Assembly (NCBI GenBank): GCA_016794365.1 | Contig: JAEUKB010000097.1 | Coordinates: 62,001-126,000, forward strand | Source of the DNA: Myxococcales bacterium | GTDB lineage: Bacteria > Myxococcota_A > Polyangia > Palsa-1104 > JAEUJZ01 | Direction of reading: 5' to 3' | Length of the DNA: 64,000 nt | Shown here: positions 16,513-24,267 of the stretch, piece by piece | How positions within the stretch are numbered: position 1 is the first letter of the stretch | Layout of the letters: the number at the start of each line of letters is the position of its first letter | Program-made: the position numbers and the translations under genes | Notes under the pieces: model-generated | What the model was told of the DNA's origin: nothing | Seen by the model: only the letters and a program-made list of their open reading frames with translations | Databases searched by the model: none

Positions 16513-18030
16513 CTACTGCGCCAGTCCGTAGCGGCGCAGGCTGTCATACAGACGATGTCGCGAGATCCCGAGCATGCGCGCCGCTTGCAGCTTGTTACCG
16601 CTCGTCGCTGCGAGTGCCCTGCGGATCAGCTCTCGCTCGGACTCTTCAATCGTCGGAATGGCATCGCTAACCGACGCAGCTTCACTTGGCACAGACTCAG
16701 TAGGCGACGGTGGTGCAGGCTCGACGGAAGCGGACGGATCGGCTCCACGTAGGACATGCGGCGGCAGATCTTCTCGACGCAGCGTCGCGCCCGATCCAAT
16801 GGTCAGCGCAAAGTCGATGGCGTTGCGCAGCTCGCGGACGTTGCCCGGCCACGAATAGGTCGAAAGCGCCCGCAGCGCCGGAGGCTCGATGCTCGCGATC
16901 GCCCGCAGTCCCCGCGCATGCAAAAGCTCTGCAAAGTGCATAACCAGCAGCGGAATGTCTTCGCGACGCTCACGCAGTGACGGCAGCTCGACGCGAAACG
17001 CACTGATTCGATAGTACAGATCTTCACGCAGAAGACCGGCAGCGACGGCTTTTTGCGGATCGCGATTGGTCGATGCAACGAAGCGAACATCGACGGAGAC
17101 TTCACCATCTGAGCCAACCGGGCGCACCGATCGTTCTTCCAGCACACGCAACAGCTTGGCTTGCACTTCGATCGCCATCTCGGTGATCTCGTCGAGAAAG
17201 AGCGTTCCGCCCGCTGCCGCCCGAACCAGGCCACCATACTCTGTCTGCGCGCCGGTGTAGGCCCCGCGACGGTGACCAAACAATTCGCTTTCGATCAGAT
17301 CACGAGGCAGCGCCGCACAGTTGACAGCGACGAAGGGCCGCTTGCTACCACGGCTTCGTTCATGCAGCGCACGCGCCGCCAGCTCTTTTCCGGTTCCACT
17401 TTCTCCGACGAGAAGTACGGCTCCAGCCGGACTGTTGGCGGCCCAGGCAAGCTGTCCGGTGAGTCGCTGCATCGCAGCGCTTTTTCCCACCAGCGACGAA
17501 AAATGAAGCGCTTGCTTGCCCGCTTCATCGCTTCCCGCCAGGTTCCGTAGCCGTAGCGCAGCGTCGGCGCTCTGTCCGGTGAAGTACGCGCTCGCGAGCA
17601 CAATGATTCGACAGTGACTGAGCTTGTCGAAGACCTGAAAGATGCGTCCTGACAGCTCACCGCGCGCCACCGCTGGGCCGAGCACCGTTGCGACGCTCTC
17701 TTCCAGCAGATGCAGCGACGAGATGATCTCGGCAAACGGAACGCCGCGCTCACACATCAGCAGCCCGAGCTGACGCACTTCCGCCGCGAAGTCTTCCATG
17801 TCGCAGTCCCCCAGATGGGACGACATCGCGTCGAGATCGCGACCATACAGCTCTGAAAAGTCACGCCAGCCGAGCGTCGCGTGCGAGCCAAAGTGCGAGA
17901 TGTAGCGCTTAAAGAACTCATCAAGCAGCGCCGCGCGACGATCCCGCAGCACGGAAAAGACCGGCAACAGAAGCTGAAGCTCACCGTCGCTGAGTAGATG
18001 ATAGTGACGAGGACGAAGTGAAGCCTGCAT
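16513..18030 (-). CDS. Sigma-54-dependent enhancer-binding activator with RsbRD-like sensor domain
   Basis: A 505-residue RpoN activator. Residues 1-175 form an all-helical N-terminal domain resembling the globin-like RsbRD_N sensors (LLDEFFKRYISHF ... CERGVPFAEIISSLHLLEES), not a receiver or GAF domain. The AAA+ core spans about 180-412: Walker A GESGTGKE (209-216), the sigma-54 contact loop as GAYTGA (256-261, a Phe-to-Tyr variant of GAFTGA), Walker B LFLDE (277-281), the LREDLYYR arginine-finger region (334-341) and WPGNVREL (394-401). A Fis-type helix-turn-helix ends the protein (465-503). It is encoded between the hemerythrin gene and the divergent cbb3 operon; both have -24/-12 promoters and shared palindromes, so it very probably activates both. 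The signal (O2, NO or redox) is inferred. Confidence 0.92.
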   Translation of the reverse strand: MQASLRPRHYHLLSDGELQLLLPVFSVLRDRRAALLDEFFKRYISHFGSHATLGWRDFSELYGRDLDAMSSHLGDCDMEDFAAEVRQLGLLMCERGVPFAEIISSLHLLEESVATVLGPAVARGELSGRIFQVFDKLSHCRIIVLASAYFTGQSADAALRLRNLAGSDEAGKQALHFSSLVGKSAAMQRLTGQLAWAANSPAGAVLLVGESGTGKELAARALHERSRGSKRPFVAVNCAALPRDLIESELFGHRRGAYTGAQTEYGGLVRAAAGGTLFLDEITEMAIEVQAKLLRVLEERSVRPVGSDGEVSVDVRFVASTNRDPQKAVAAGLLREDLYYRISAFRVELPSLRERREDIPLLVMHFAELLHARGLRAIASIEPPALRALSTYSWPGNVRELRNAIDFALTIGSGATLRREDLPPHVLRGADPSASVEPAPPSPTESVPSEAASVSDAIPTIEESERELIRRALAATSGNKLQAARMLGISRHRLYDSLRRYGLAQ

Positions 18031-18089
18031 CGCCTAGCTCGGTACTGTATCAGAGTCACGCCGAGTGTGGCGACACGCTCCGCAGAAAG

Positions 18090-18106
18090 TGTCCCGGTTG
18101 GGAACA
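18090..18106. promoter_or_regulatory. Activator-binding palindrome (UAS 1) upstream of ccoI
   Basis: TGTCCC-GGTTG-GGAACA, a 6-5-6 inverted repeat with one mismatch between arms. Its centre is about 111 bases upstream of the predicted ccoI transcription start and 35 bases from UAS 2. Confidence 0.65.
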
Positions 18107-18124
18107 GTCGCTATGGACAGGCAG

Positions 18125-18141
18125 TGTTCCCAATCGGAACA
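18125..18141. promoter_or_regulatory. Activator-binding palindrome (UAS 2) upstream of ccoI
   Basis: TGTTCC-CAATC-GGAACA is a perfect inverted repeat; with flanking bases it extends to GTGTTCC/GGAACAC (18124-18142). Its centre is about 76 bases upstream of the predicted start. It is the best copy of the motif and defines the consensus. Confidence 0.75.
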
Positions 18142-18181
18142 CCTGAACATTCTGTCGCACCGCTTCCGTCGCTGAGTGTGC

Positions 18182-18199
18182 TTGGCAAAGCCATTGCTT
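18182..18199 (+). promoter_or_regulatory. Sigma-54 (-24/-12) promoter of the cbb3 oxidase operon
   Basis: TTGGCAAAGCCATTGCTT contains GG (18184-18185) and GC (18196-18197) separated by exactly 10 bases and matches TTGGCA-N6-TTGC closely. Predicted start is near 18209, which forces the ccoI start to be the ATG at 18268 rather than the longer frame from 18067. Confidence 0.8.
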
Positions 18200-18267
18200 C
18201 CTCCTGCTGCTGTGGTGAATCGGAGCCCAGCGCTCGATCGCCGCAGAAGCAAGGAGTCAGGGCGGCC

Positions 18268-20808
18268 ATGACCGCTCCCATCGTCTGTACACACTGCAAC
18301 GCAGAAGTTGAACCGAGCGGAGCCTACGCTCCCTTCTGCTGCATCGGTTGTCGCACCGCACACGGACTGCTGACCGCGTCTGGTCTGGACGGATTTTATC
18401 GTCTGCGCGGAGACACGCGGCTCACTTCTATTGGGAATCGACCCACCGAGCAGAAGGAACGCTTGTGGCTGGCTCCTCTGTTTGATGTCGCAGAGAGCAA
18501 AGCAGGACAAGCGACCCTGATTCCGCTGCGCATCGACGTACAAGGTCTGGAGTGCGCGGCCTGTGTGTGGCTGCTCGAAAAGCTCTACCTTCGACATCCG
18601 GGTGCCGCTTCCATCGAAGTAAATCCCGCCATTGGTCGCATCGAGCTGAGCTATCGCAGAGATCCTGCGCGTCCGTTGGAAGGCCGTCTTGCCGTCGAGC
18701 AGTTCCTAGATGAAGCCGAGCAGCTTGGCTATCGCACTGGTCCCGCACAAAAGGACAGCGATGCGCCAATGGATGACTTGGTGCTGCGACTTGGACTGTG
18801 CGCAGCGATGGCAATGAACAGCATGATCTTTGCGTTTTCACAGTACTTCGGACTGTCGAAAGCAAGCGATGGAACGATCTACAAGCTGTTCTCTCTGGGT
18901 GGATTCCTACTGGCCACAGCGACGGTAATTCTGGGAGGAACGGTGTTCTTTCGCAGCGCATATCTGGCGCTACAGAGACGCATCCTTCACATGGATGTTC
19001 CGATCGCGCTGGGAATCCTTCTGACCTATGTCGGAAGTGTCTTTTCGTACGTGGTTGCGGAAGGACGCGCGGCATACTTTGACACGCTCTGTATCTTCAT
19101 CACGCTGATGCTGCTAGGAAGGCTGCTTCAGCGACGGCTCGCAAGTCACAATCGTCAGCGTCTGCTGGCAGACAACACAGTCGATGGACTGCTGGTTCGC
19201 ACGATCACAGAGACAGAGAACCCAACCGGAGCCAAGCAGCGCAAGCTGTCACTGATTCCTGCGGTTCAGATTCAGCGCGGAACCACACTGTTATGCGCCA
19301 AAGGAGAGCTGATTCCCGTCGCAGCCAAGCTACTGGATGCGGACGGAGAGTTCTCGCTTGATTGGATCATGGGAGAGTCTGCGCCGGTTCATCATCCCCA
19401 AGGAACCATCATCCCAGCGGGTGCGCACAATCGCGGAAATACAGCGGTTAGGCTCTGTGCAGAAGAGTCCTTTCGCGCATCCAAGCTGCGCGATCTGCTG
19501 TGCTCTCCTACGCAGACACAGACACTTCCTGGGGATGAAACAAGTCCTTCAGATTCAACGCTGGGTACAGAGTTTTGGGACTTTCTCAGTCGCTATTACG
19601 TGACGGCGGTGCTGATGCTGGCCACGCTCGGGTTTGCACTGTGGTGGCACGAAGGAACGCTGCGCGCAGCCGAGGTTTCCGTGGCTGTGCTGGTGGTGAC
19701 GTGTCCATGTGCGCTGGGCATTGCGACCCCGCTCGCCTATGAGCTTGCGCAGGTGCGGCTTCGTCGGCGTGGTCTGTTTGTACGGACTCCGTCCTTTTTT
19801 GATCGCGCGCTCAAGGTTCAGCATGTCCTGCTGGACAAGACCGGAACCGTCACGCTCAGCCAGCTTGTGCTTTCGTCGAACCAGACCCTCGGCACGCTTG
19901 ATGTCGATTCAAAGCACGCGCTGTATCAGATGGTGACGCGATCCAATCATCCAGTCAGTCGTGCGATCCTTTTTGCGCTTCAGAGTGACTCCGCTACGCT
20001 GGATTTTTCGGACACAGCGTCGGTGATCGAGCATGTCGGACAAGGTCTGTCGCTTCAGACTGCGCAGCACTGCTATCGCTTGGGTCGTCCTTCGTTTGTG
20101 CTCCGCAGCACGCAGGAAGGGACCGAACACGAAAGGGATGGCGCGCAGGTTGTGTTTGGCTGTGATGGCACAGAGCTGGCGCAGTTTTCGCTACAAGAGC
20201 AGCTCTGTCGCGACGCAGAAGCAGAGGTTTTGTCCCTAAAAGAGGCAGGCTATCTGCTTCATATTCTGTCCGGGGATCGCGCCGAAAAAGTACAGGCCAT
20301 TGCCACCCAGCTTCAGATTCCTGATGCGCACGCAGAGCTTACGCCGACGCAGAAACAAACACTGGTGCAGCAGATCGATCGCGGCATGCACAACACGCTG
20401 ATGATCGGAGACGGAATCAACGATGCACTCGCCTTTTCTGCGGCGGCTTGTGCGGGAACTCCAGCGATTGATCGCCCGACGCTGCCAGCCCGCGCAGACT
20501 TCTACTTTACCGGGGTAGGAATCGGTCCGATCTCGCTGGCACTTCGCACGGCTCACAAGCTGCGGGCAGTCATCCTGCGCAACATGGCGCTGGCTGGTCT
20601 GTACAACAGCGTGGTGATTGGTCTGTCACTGGCGGGACTGATGACTCCGCTGCGCTGCGCGGTGGCGATGCCAATCAGCTCTCTGCTGATGATTGCAGTG
20701 ACCGTGGCTTCCTTTCGCGAACAGACGACAAGTCCACAAGGCACACGCACTACACACATCCTTGCATCCTCCGCGAAGCTGGCACTTTCACAAGGAGCGT
20801 CTTCATGA
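18268..20808 (+). CDS. ccoI: CcoI, P1B-type copper-exporting ATPase for cbb3 oxidase assembly
   Basis: An 846-residue heavy-metal P-type ATPase needed to supply copper to cbb3 oxidase. The N-terminus has CTHC and FCCIGC, as in CcoI/FixI, then an HMA domain with CAAC at about 100. The membrane CPC copper site (VTCPCALG), phosphorylation site DKTGT, the NHPVSRA (HP) locus and GDGIND hinge are all present. In the actuator loop the usual TGES reads MGES, which is atypical. The start is the ATG at 18268, preceded by AAGGAG and 59 bases after the predicted sigma-54 transcription start. The upstream in-frame extension contains the promoter and is not coding. The stop overlaps ccoS (ATGA), indicating translational coupling. 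Confidence 0.94.
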   Translation: MTAPIVCTHCNAEVEPSGAYAPFCCIGCRTAHGLLTASGLDGFYRLRGDTRLTSIGNRPTEQKERLWLAPLFDVAESKAGQATLIPLRIDVQGLECAACVWLLEKLYLRHPGAASIEVNPAIGRIELSYRRDPARPLEGRLAVEQFLDEAEQLGYRTGPAQKDSDAPMDDLVLRLGLCAAMAMNSMIFAFSQYFGLSKASDGTIYKLFSLGGFLLATATVILGGTVFFRSAYLALQRRILHMDVPIALGILLTYVGSVFSYVVAEGRAAYFDTLCIFITLMLLGRLLQRRLASHNRQRLLADNTVDGLLVRTITETENPTGAKQRKLSLIPAVQIQRGTTLLCAKGELIPVAAKLLDADGEFSLDWIMGESAPVHHPQGTIIPAGAHNRGNTAVRLCAEESFRASKLRDLLCSPTQTQTLPGDETSPSDSTLGTEFWDFLSRYYVTAVLMLATLGFALWWHEGTLRAAEVSVAVLVVTCPCALGIATPLAYELAQVRLRRRGLFVRTPSFFDRALKVQHVLLDKTGTVTLSQLVLSSNQTLGTLDVDSKHALYQMVTRSNHPVSRAILFALQSDSATLDFSDTASVIEHVGQGLSLQTAQHCYRLGRPSFVLRSTQEGTEHERDGAQVVFGCDGTELAQFSLQEQLCRDAEAEVLSLKEAGYLLHILSGDRAEKVQAIATQLQIPDAHAELTPTQKQTLVQQIDRGMHNTLMIGDGINDALAFSAAACAGTPAIDRPTLPARADFYFTGVGIGPISLALRTAHKLRAVILRNMALAGLYNSVVIGLSLAGLMTPLRCAVAMPISSLLMIAVTVASFREQTTSPQGTRTTHILASSAKLALSQGASS

Positions 20809-20999
20809 ACGCGATTTTCCTGACGCTGTTTGTCAGCGCAGCGCTGCTCGGTGGGGCAGGAATCCTGTTCGGATTCCTGTTCCAAAAGCGAAGCCACGAG
20901 TACGCAGATCGACTGTCTTTGTTACCGCTGGACAGTGAAGAGTCTCTGTCTACAGCGCAACCCACTGCGACGTTCCCAGAAAAGGAAGTTAGGTCATGA
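20805..20999 (+). CDS. ccoS: CcoS, cbb3 oxidase assembly protein
   Basis: A 64-residue protein with a single N-terminal transmembrane helix (IFLTLFVSAALLGGAGILFGF) followed by a short hydrophilic tail, the CcoS pattern. CcoS is required for insertion of cofactors into cbb3 oxidase. It overlaps ccoI upstream and ccoNO downstream by four bases each (ATGA junctions), so it is in a tightly coupled operon. The conserved position directly after ccoI supports the assignment as much as the short sequence does. Confidence 0.9.
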   Translation: MNAIFLTLFVSAALLGGAGILFGFLFQKRSHEYADRLSLLPLDSEESLSTAQPTATFPEKEVRS

Positions 21000-23296
21000 G
21001 AGAAGTACGGATTACGTACGATGATGTCTCGGTCCGGCGCTTCATGCTGGCCTCCATGTTTTGGGGTCTGATTGGCATGATCGTAGGACTGCTTGTTGCG
21101 ACGCAGCTTGCGTTCCCAGAGCTAAACGTTGGGCCCTACCTAAGCTTTGGCAGACTCAGGCCACTGCACACCAATGCAGTGATCTTTGCGTTTGTCGGAA
21201 ACATGCTGTTTGCGGGTATCTACTACTCTACGCAGCGGCTGTGTAAAGCGCGCATGGCGTCCGATGTGCTGTCTGCGATTCACTTCTACGGATGGCAAGC
21301 GATTATCGTCGCTGCGGCCATCACACTACCGCTCGGCTTTACGCAGGGAAAGGAATACGCAGAGCTAGAGTGGCCGATCGACTTGATGATCGCAGCGGTG
21401 TGGGTGGTGTTCGCGATCAACTTCTTTTGGACGCTGGCGATCCGCCGCGAAAAGCACCTGTATGTTGCGCTGTGGTTCTATATCTCGACGATCATTACCG
21501 TCGCTGTGCTCCACATCGTGAACAGCTTGGCGCTGCCGGTGTTTTCGGGTCTCAAGAGCTACTCGATCTACGCAGGCGTGCAAGATGCACTGGTGCAGTG
21601 GTGGTACGGACACAACGCAGTCGCGTTCTTCCTGACCACGCCGATCCTCGGAATCATGTACTACTTTCTGCCAAAAGCCGCAGAGCGTCCGGTCTATTCC
21701 TATCGGCTCTCGATCGTTCACTTCTGGGCGCTCATCTTCATGTACATCTGGGCGGGTCCACACCACCTTCTGTACACCGCGCTACCGGACTGGGCGCAGT
21801 CGATGGGAATGGTGTTTTCGCTGATGCTGTGGGCCCCCTCTTGGGGCGGAATGATCAATGGTCTGCTGACGCTGCGTGGAGCCTGGAACAAGCTACGCAC
21901 CGATCCCGTGATGAAGTTCCTGATTGCCGGTGTGACGTTCTACGGAATGGCTACGTTTGAAGGACCGCTGCTGTCGATCAAGAGCGTGTCGGGACTCGCG
22001 CACTACACGGACTGGATCATCGGTCACGTTCACACTGGAGCGCTCGGCTGGAACGGATTCATGGCTGCCGGAATGTTCTACTTCCTGGTTCCTAAGCTGT
22101 GGAATCGTCCGCTTCACTCGAAGCTGCTGGCGGATCTGCACTTCTGGACTTCAACGGTAGGAATCCTGCTCTACACCATCTCGATGTGGGTGAGCGGAGT
22201 GACCCAAGGTCTGATGTGGAAGGCCGTAAACGACGAAGGCGCGCTGCTGTATCCAAGCTTTGTCGAGACCCTGATTGCGATTCGTCCGATGTATCTGACG
22301 CGCATGGTGGGCGGGACGCTGTACCTGACCGGCTTTATCCTGATGCTGGTCAACCTGGCCAAGACAATCACAGCAGGAGCCCCGGTCGAGAGCACCATCA
22401 CGGTGGTGGAACAGGACGCAGAGCCCGGCAAGGAAGTTCCGTGGCAAGCGATTCTGTTTTCACGTCCGCTTTTGCTGGCTGTGCTGGCGATGGTTGCGAT
22501 GGCCGCGTTCTTCCTGATCGACTCTGTGAAGATCTGGATTCCGGTGGTGACGCTGCTATCGGGGTTCCTGGTTGCGATGTGGTTTTCCTATGCCAGCAAG
22601 CGTGATCAGGAAGGAAAGCTGAACCTGCATCGGACGCTGGAAGGACGCTCTCTGATCTTTACCGCGCTGGTCCTTATCGCAGTCCTGATCGGTGGTGTTG
22701 CAGAGATTCTTCCGACGATTGTGGTCGATCGCGCAGTGCCGCTGACCGGAACCATTCAGCAGCCATACCAGCCTCTGGAGCTGCACGGTCGTGACATCTA
22801 CGTTCGCGAAGGCTGCTATGTCTGTCACAGTCAGATGGTGCGTCCGTTCCGCAACGAAAAGCTGCGCTACGGAGATCCCAGCACAGCGGGAGAGTTCATC
22901 TACGATCACCCGTTTCAGTGGGGCAGCAAGCGCACCGGACCGGATCTACATCGCGTCGGTGGAAAGTACAGTCACCAGTGGCACTACCAACACCTTGTGG
23001 ATCCGCGCTCGACTTCGCAGGGATCGAACATGCCAGCGTATGCATTCCTAGCGAAGAGCAAGATCGATATCGGTGACACCGCCATCAAGATGAATGCAAT
23101 GAAGACGCTCGGTGTTCCGTATTCCGCACAGGACATCGGACTGTCTACGCAGACGCTGGAAAAGCAAGGCAAAGCGATCTCGGAAGAGCTACACAAGCAA
23201 GGAATCGCGGTGGACTGGGACAGCCAGATGGTCGCGCTGATTGCATATCTACAACGCCTTGGGAAGCCAGCCACTCAGACGGCAAGCAGCAAGTAA
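20996..23296 (+). CDS. ccoNO: CcoNO, fused cbb3 cytochrome oxidase subunits I and II
   Basis: A 766-residue natural fusion of the catalytic subunit CcoN and the monohaem cytochrome c subunit CcoO. CcoN (residues 1-about 480) carries the haem and CuB histidines: RPLHTNAVIF (His58), WWYGHNAVAFFLT (about 205), AGPHHLLY (about 255) and GHVHTGALGWNG (about 344). A membrane linker joins it to CcoO, whose CYVCH haem site is Cys607-Cys610-His611, followed by SQMVRPFRNEKLRYG. It reduces O2 to water at low oxygen and pumps protons. Fused ccoNO is known in some Bacteroidota and delta-proteobacterial lineages, but most proteobacteria keep the genes separate. It is followed by ccoQ after 11 bases. Confidence 0.96.
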   Translation: MREVRITYDDVSVRRFMLASMFWGLIGMIVGLLVATQLAFPELNVGPYLSFGRLRPLHTNAVIFAFVGNMLFAGIYYSTQRLCKARMASDVLSAIHFYGWQAIIVAAAITLPLGFTQGKEYAELEWPIDLMIAAVWVVFAINFFWTLAIRREKHLYVALWFYISTIITVAVLHIVNSLALPVFSGLKSYSIYAGVQDALVQWWYGHNAVAFFLTTPILGIMYYFLPKAAERPVYSYRLSIVHFWALIFMYIWAGPHHLLYTALPDWAQSMGMVFSLMLWAPSWGGMINGLLTLRGAWNKLRTDPVMKFLIAGVTFYGMATFEGPLLSIKSVSGLAHYTDWIIGHVHTGALGWNGFMAAGMFYFLVPKLWNRPLHSKLLADLHFWTSTVGILLYTISMWVSGVTQGLMWKAVNDEGALLYPSFVETLIAIRPMYLTRMVGGTLYLTGFILMLVNLAKTITAGAPVESTITVVEQDAEPGKEVPWQAILFSRPLLLAVLAMVAMAAFFLIDSVKIWIPVVTLLSGFLVAMWFSYASKRDQEGKLNLHRTLEGRSLIFTALVLIAVLIGGVAEILPTIVVDRAVPLTGTIQQPYQPLELHGRDIYVREGCYVCHSQMVRPFRNEKLRYGDPSTAGEFIYDHPFQWGSKRTGPDLHRVGGKYSHQWHYQHLVDPRSTSQGSNMPAYAFLAKSKIDIGDTAIKMNAMKTLGVPYSAQDIGLSTQTLEKQGKAISEELHKQGIAVDWDSQMVALIAYLQRLGKPATQTASSK

Positions 23297-23307
23297 GGAG
23301 TCGGACC

Positions 23308-23529
23308 ATGTACCAAGAGTACTTCATCCAAAAGGGAGTCCTTCTGCTTCCGATCGTCGCGATGCTGGCCTTTGTGGTCACGTTTGTGACCGTGGTGATG
23401 GCAACCTATCGATCACAAAAACGCGCAGAGTTTGATCACATGTCGCAGCTTCCGCTGGGAGAAGACGGAGAGCGACAGATCGACTCTCAACTGGTCTCGC
23501 CCTCCAGCAAGAGCGTGCAAGGAGTGTAA
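23308..23529 (+). CDS. ccoQ: CcoQ-like small membrane subunit of cbb3 oxidase
   Basis: A 73-residue protein with one transmembrane helix (LLPIVAMLAFVVTFVTVVMATY, about residues 13-34) and a polar C-terminus. AAGGAG precedes the ATG. Its size, topology and position between ccoNO and ccoP identify it as CcoQ/FixQ, which stabilises the oxidase complex. The sequence alone is too short for independent assignment. Confidence 0.8.
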   Translation: MYQEYFIQKGVLLLPIVAMLAFVVTFVTVVMATYRSQKRAEFDHMSQLPLGEDGERQIDSQLVSPSSKSVQGV

Positions 23530-23532
23530 GTC

Positions 23533-24171
23533 ATGAGCGGCCTAGACAATGCCAATGCGCCTGCGAGCCCAGCGTCGGCTGCCGGCGGTGATGTAGAGAC
23601 GGGTCACGACTACGATGGAATCCGTGAGTTTGACAATCCGCTGCCTCGCTGGTGGCTGGTGACGCTGTACGGAACGATCGTCTTCACGATTGGATATTGG
23701 TTCTACTATCACACGTCAGCGACGGGTGATTCGCCGATGGCGGTGTACCAAAAAGAGATCGATCAAGCGAAGAAAGAGGAAGACAAAAAGCAAGCAGCGC
23801 TTGAAGCCCAAGGAAAAGGAGTCAGTGAAGAACAGCTCCTGGCGCTCGCAAAAGATGCAGCCACCTTGGAGCGCGGCGCAGCGATCTTTAAGCAAAACTG
23901 TCTGGCCTGTCACGGTGATCGCGGACAGGGAATCGTCGGTCCCAACCTGACAGACAAGTACTTCCTACACGGAGCCAAAGCCAAGGATGCGTATCAGGTG
24001 ATCGGAAACGGCATTCTGGAAAAAGGAATGCCAGCATGGCGCACAGTGCTGGGTGCATCCAAAGTGCAGGATGTCACGGCGTTTGTGCTGAGCATGCGCG
24101 CCACAGAGATTCCTGGCAAAGCGCCGCAAGGTATGACCGAACAAGGAGAGCCTGCGAAAGCGGCCCAGTAG
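23533..24171 (+). CDS. ccoP: CcoP, single-haem cytochrome c subunit of cbb3 oxidase
   Basis: A 212-residue subunit III. The N-terminus has the CcoP signature YDGIREFDNPLPRWWL before the membrane helix (about 41-60). A Lys/Glu-rich helix (75-95) leads to one cytochrome c domain with Cys123-Cys126-His127 and distal Met166 (GMPAW). Canonical CcoP is about 300 residues with two haems; here only one CxxCH is present, so electron entry differs from the di-haem form. The gene starts 3 bases after ccoQ. Downstream is a hairpin with alternative pairings before ccoG. Confidence 0.93.
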   Translation: MSGLDNANAPASPASAAGGDVETGHDYDGIREFDNPLPRWWLVTLYGTIVFTIGYWFYYHTSATGDSPMAVYQKEIDQAKKEEDKKQAALEAQGKGVSEEQLLALAKDAATLERGAAIFKQNCLACHGDRGQGIVGPNLTDKYFLHGAKAKDAYQVIGNGILEKGMPAWRTVLGASKVQDVTAFVLSMRATEIPGKAPQGMTEQGEPAKAAQ

Positions 24172-24176
24172 AAGCC

Positions 24177-24220
24177 GCTGCGAGGTCTTGCCGTGGGCTT
24201 GGATCTCGCAGACTCGCAGC
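24177..24220 (+). promoter_or_regulatory. Hairpin with two competing stems between ccoP and ccoG
   Basis: GCTGCGAG (24177-24184) pairs perfectly with CTCGCAGC (24213-24220), and its CTGCGAG core can pair instead with CTCGCAG (24205-24211). It begins 5 bases after the ccoP stop. It could be a partial terminator or an mRNA processing site that lowers expression of assembly genes relative to structural subunits. Confidence 0.4.
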
Positions 24221-24267
24221 ACTGAAACGTACGATTGGTTGGTGCGTGGAAGCAGGAAGCAAGGACC

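Noticed and set aside
18067..18267. In-frame N-terminal extension of the ccoI reading frame
   Set aside because: It contains the UAS palindromes and the sigma-54 promoter, so transcripts start after it; the ATG at 18268 gives the usual CcoI N-terminus.
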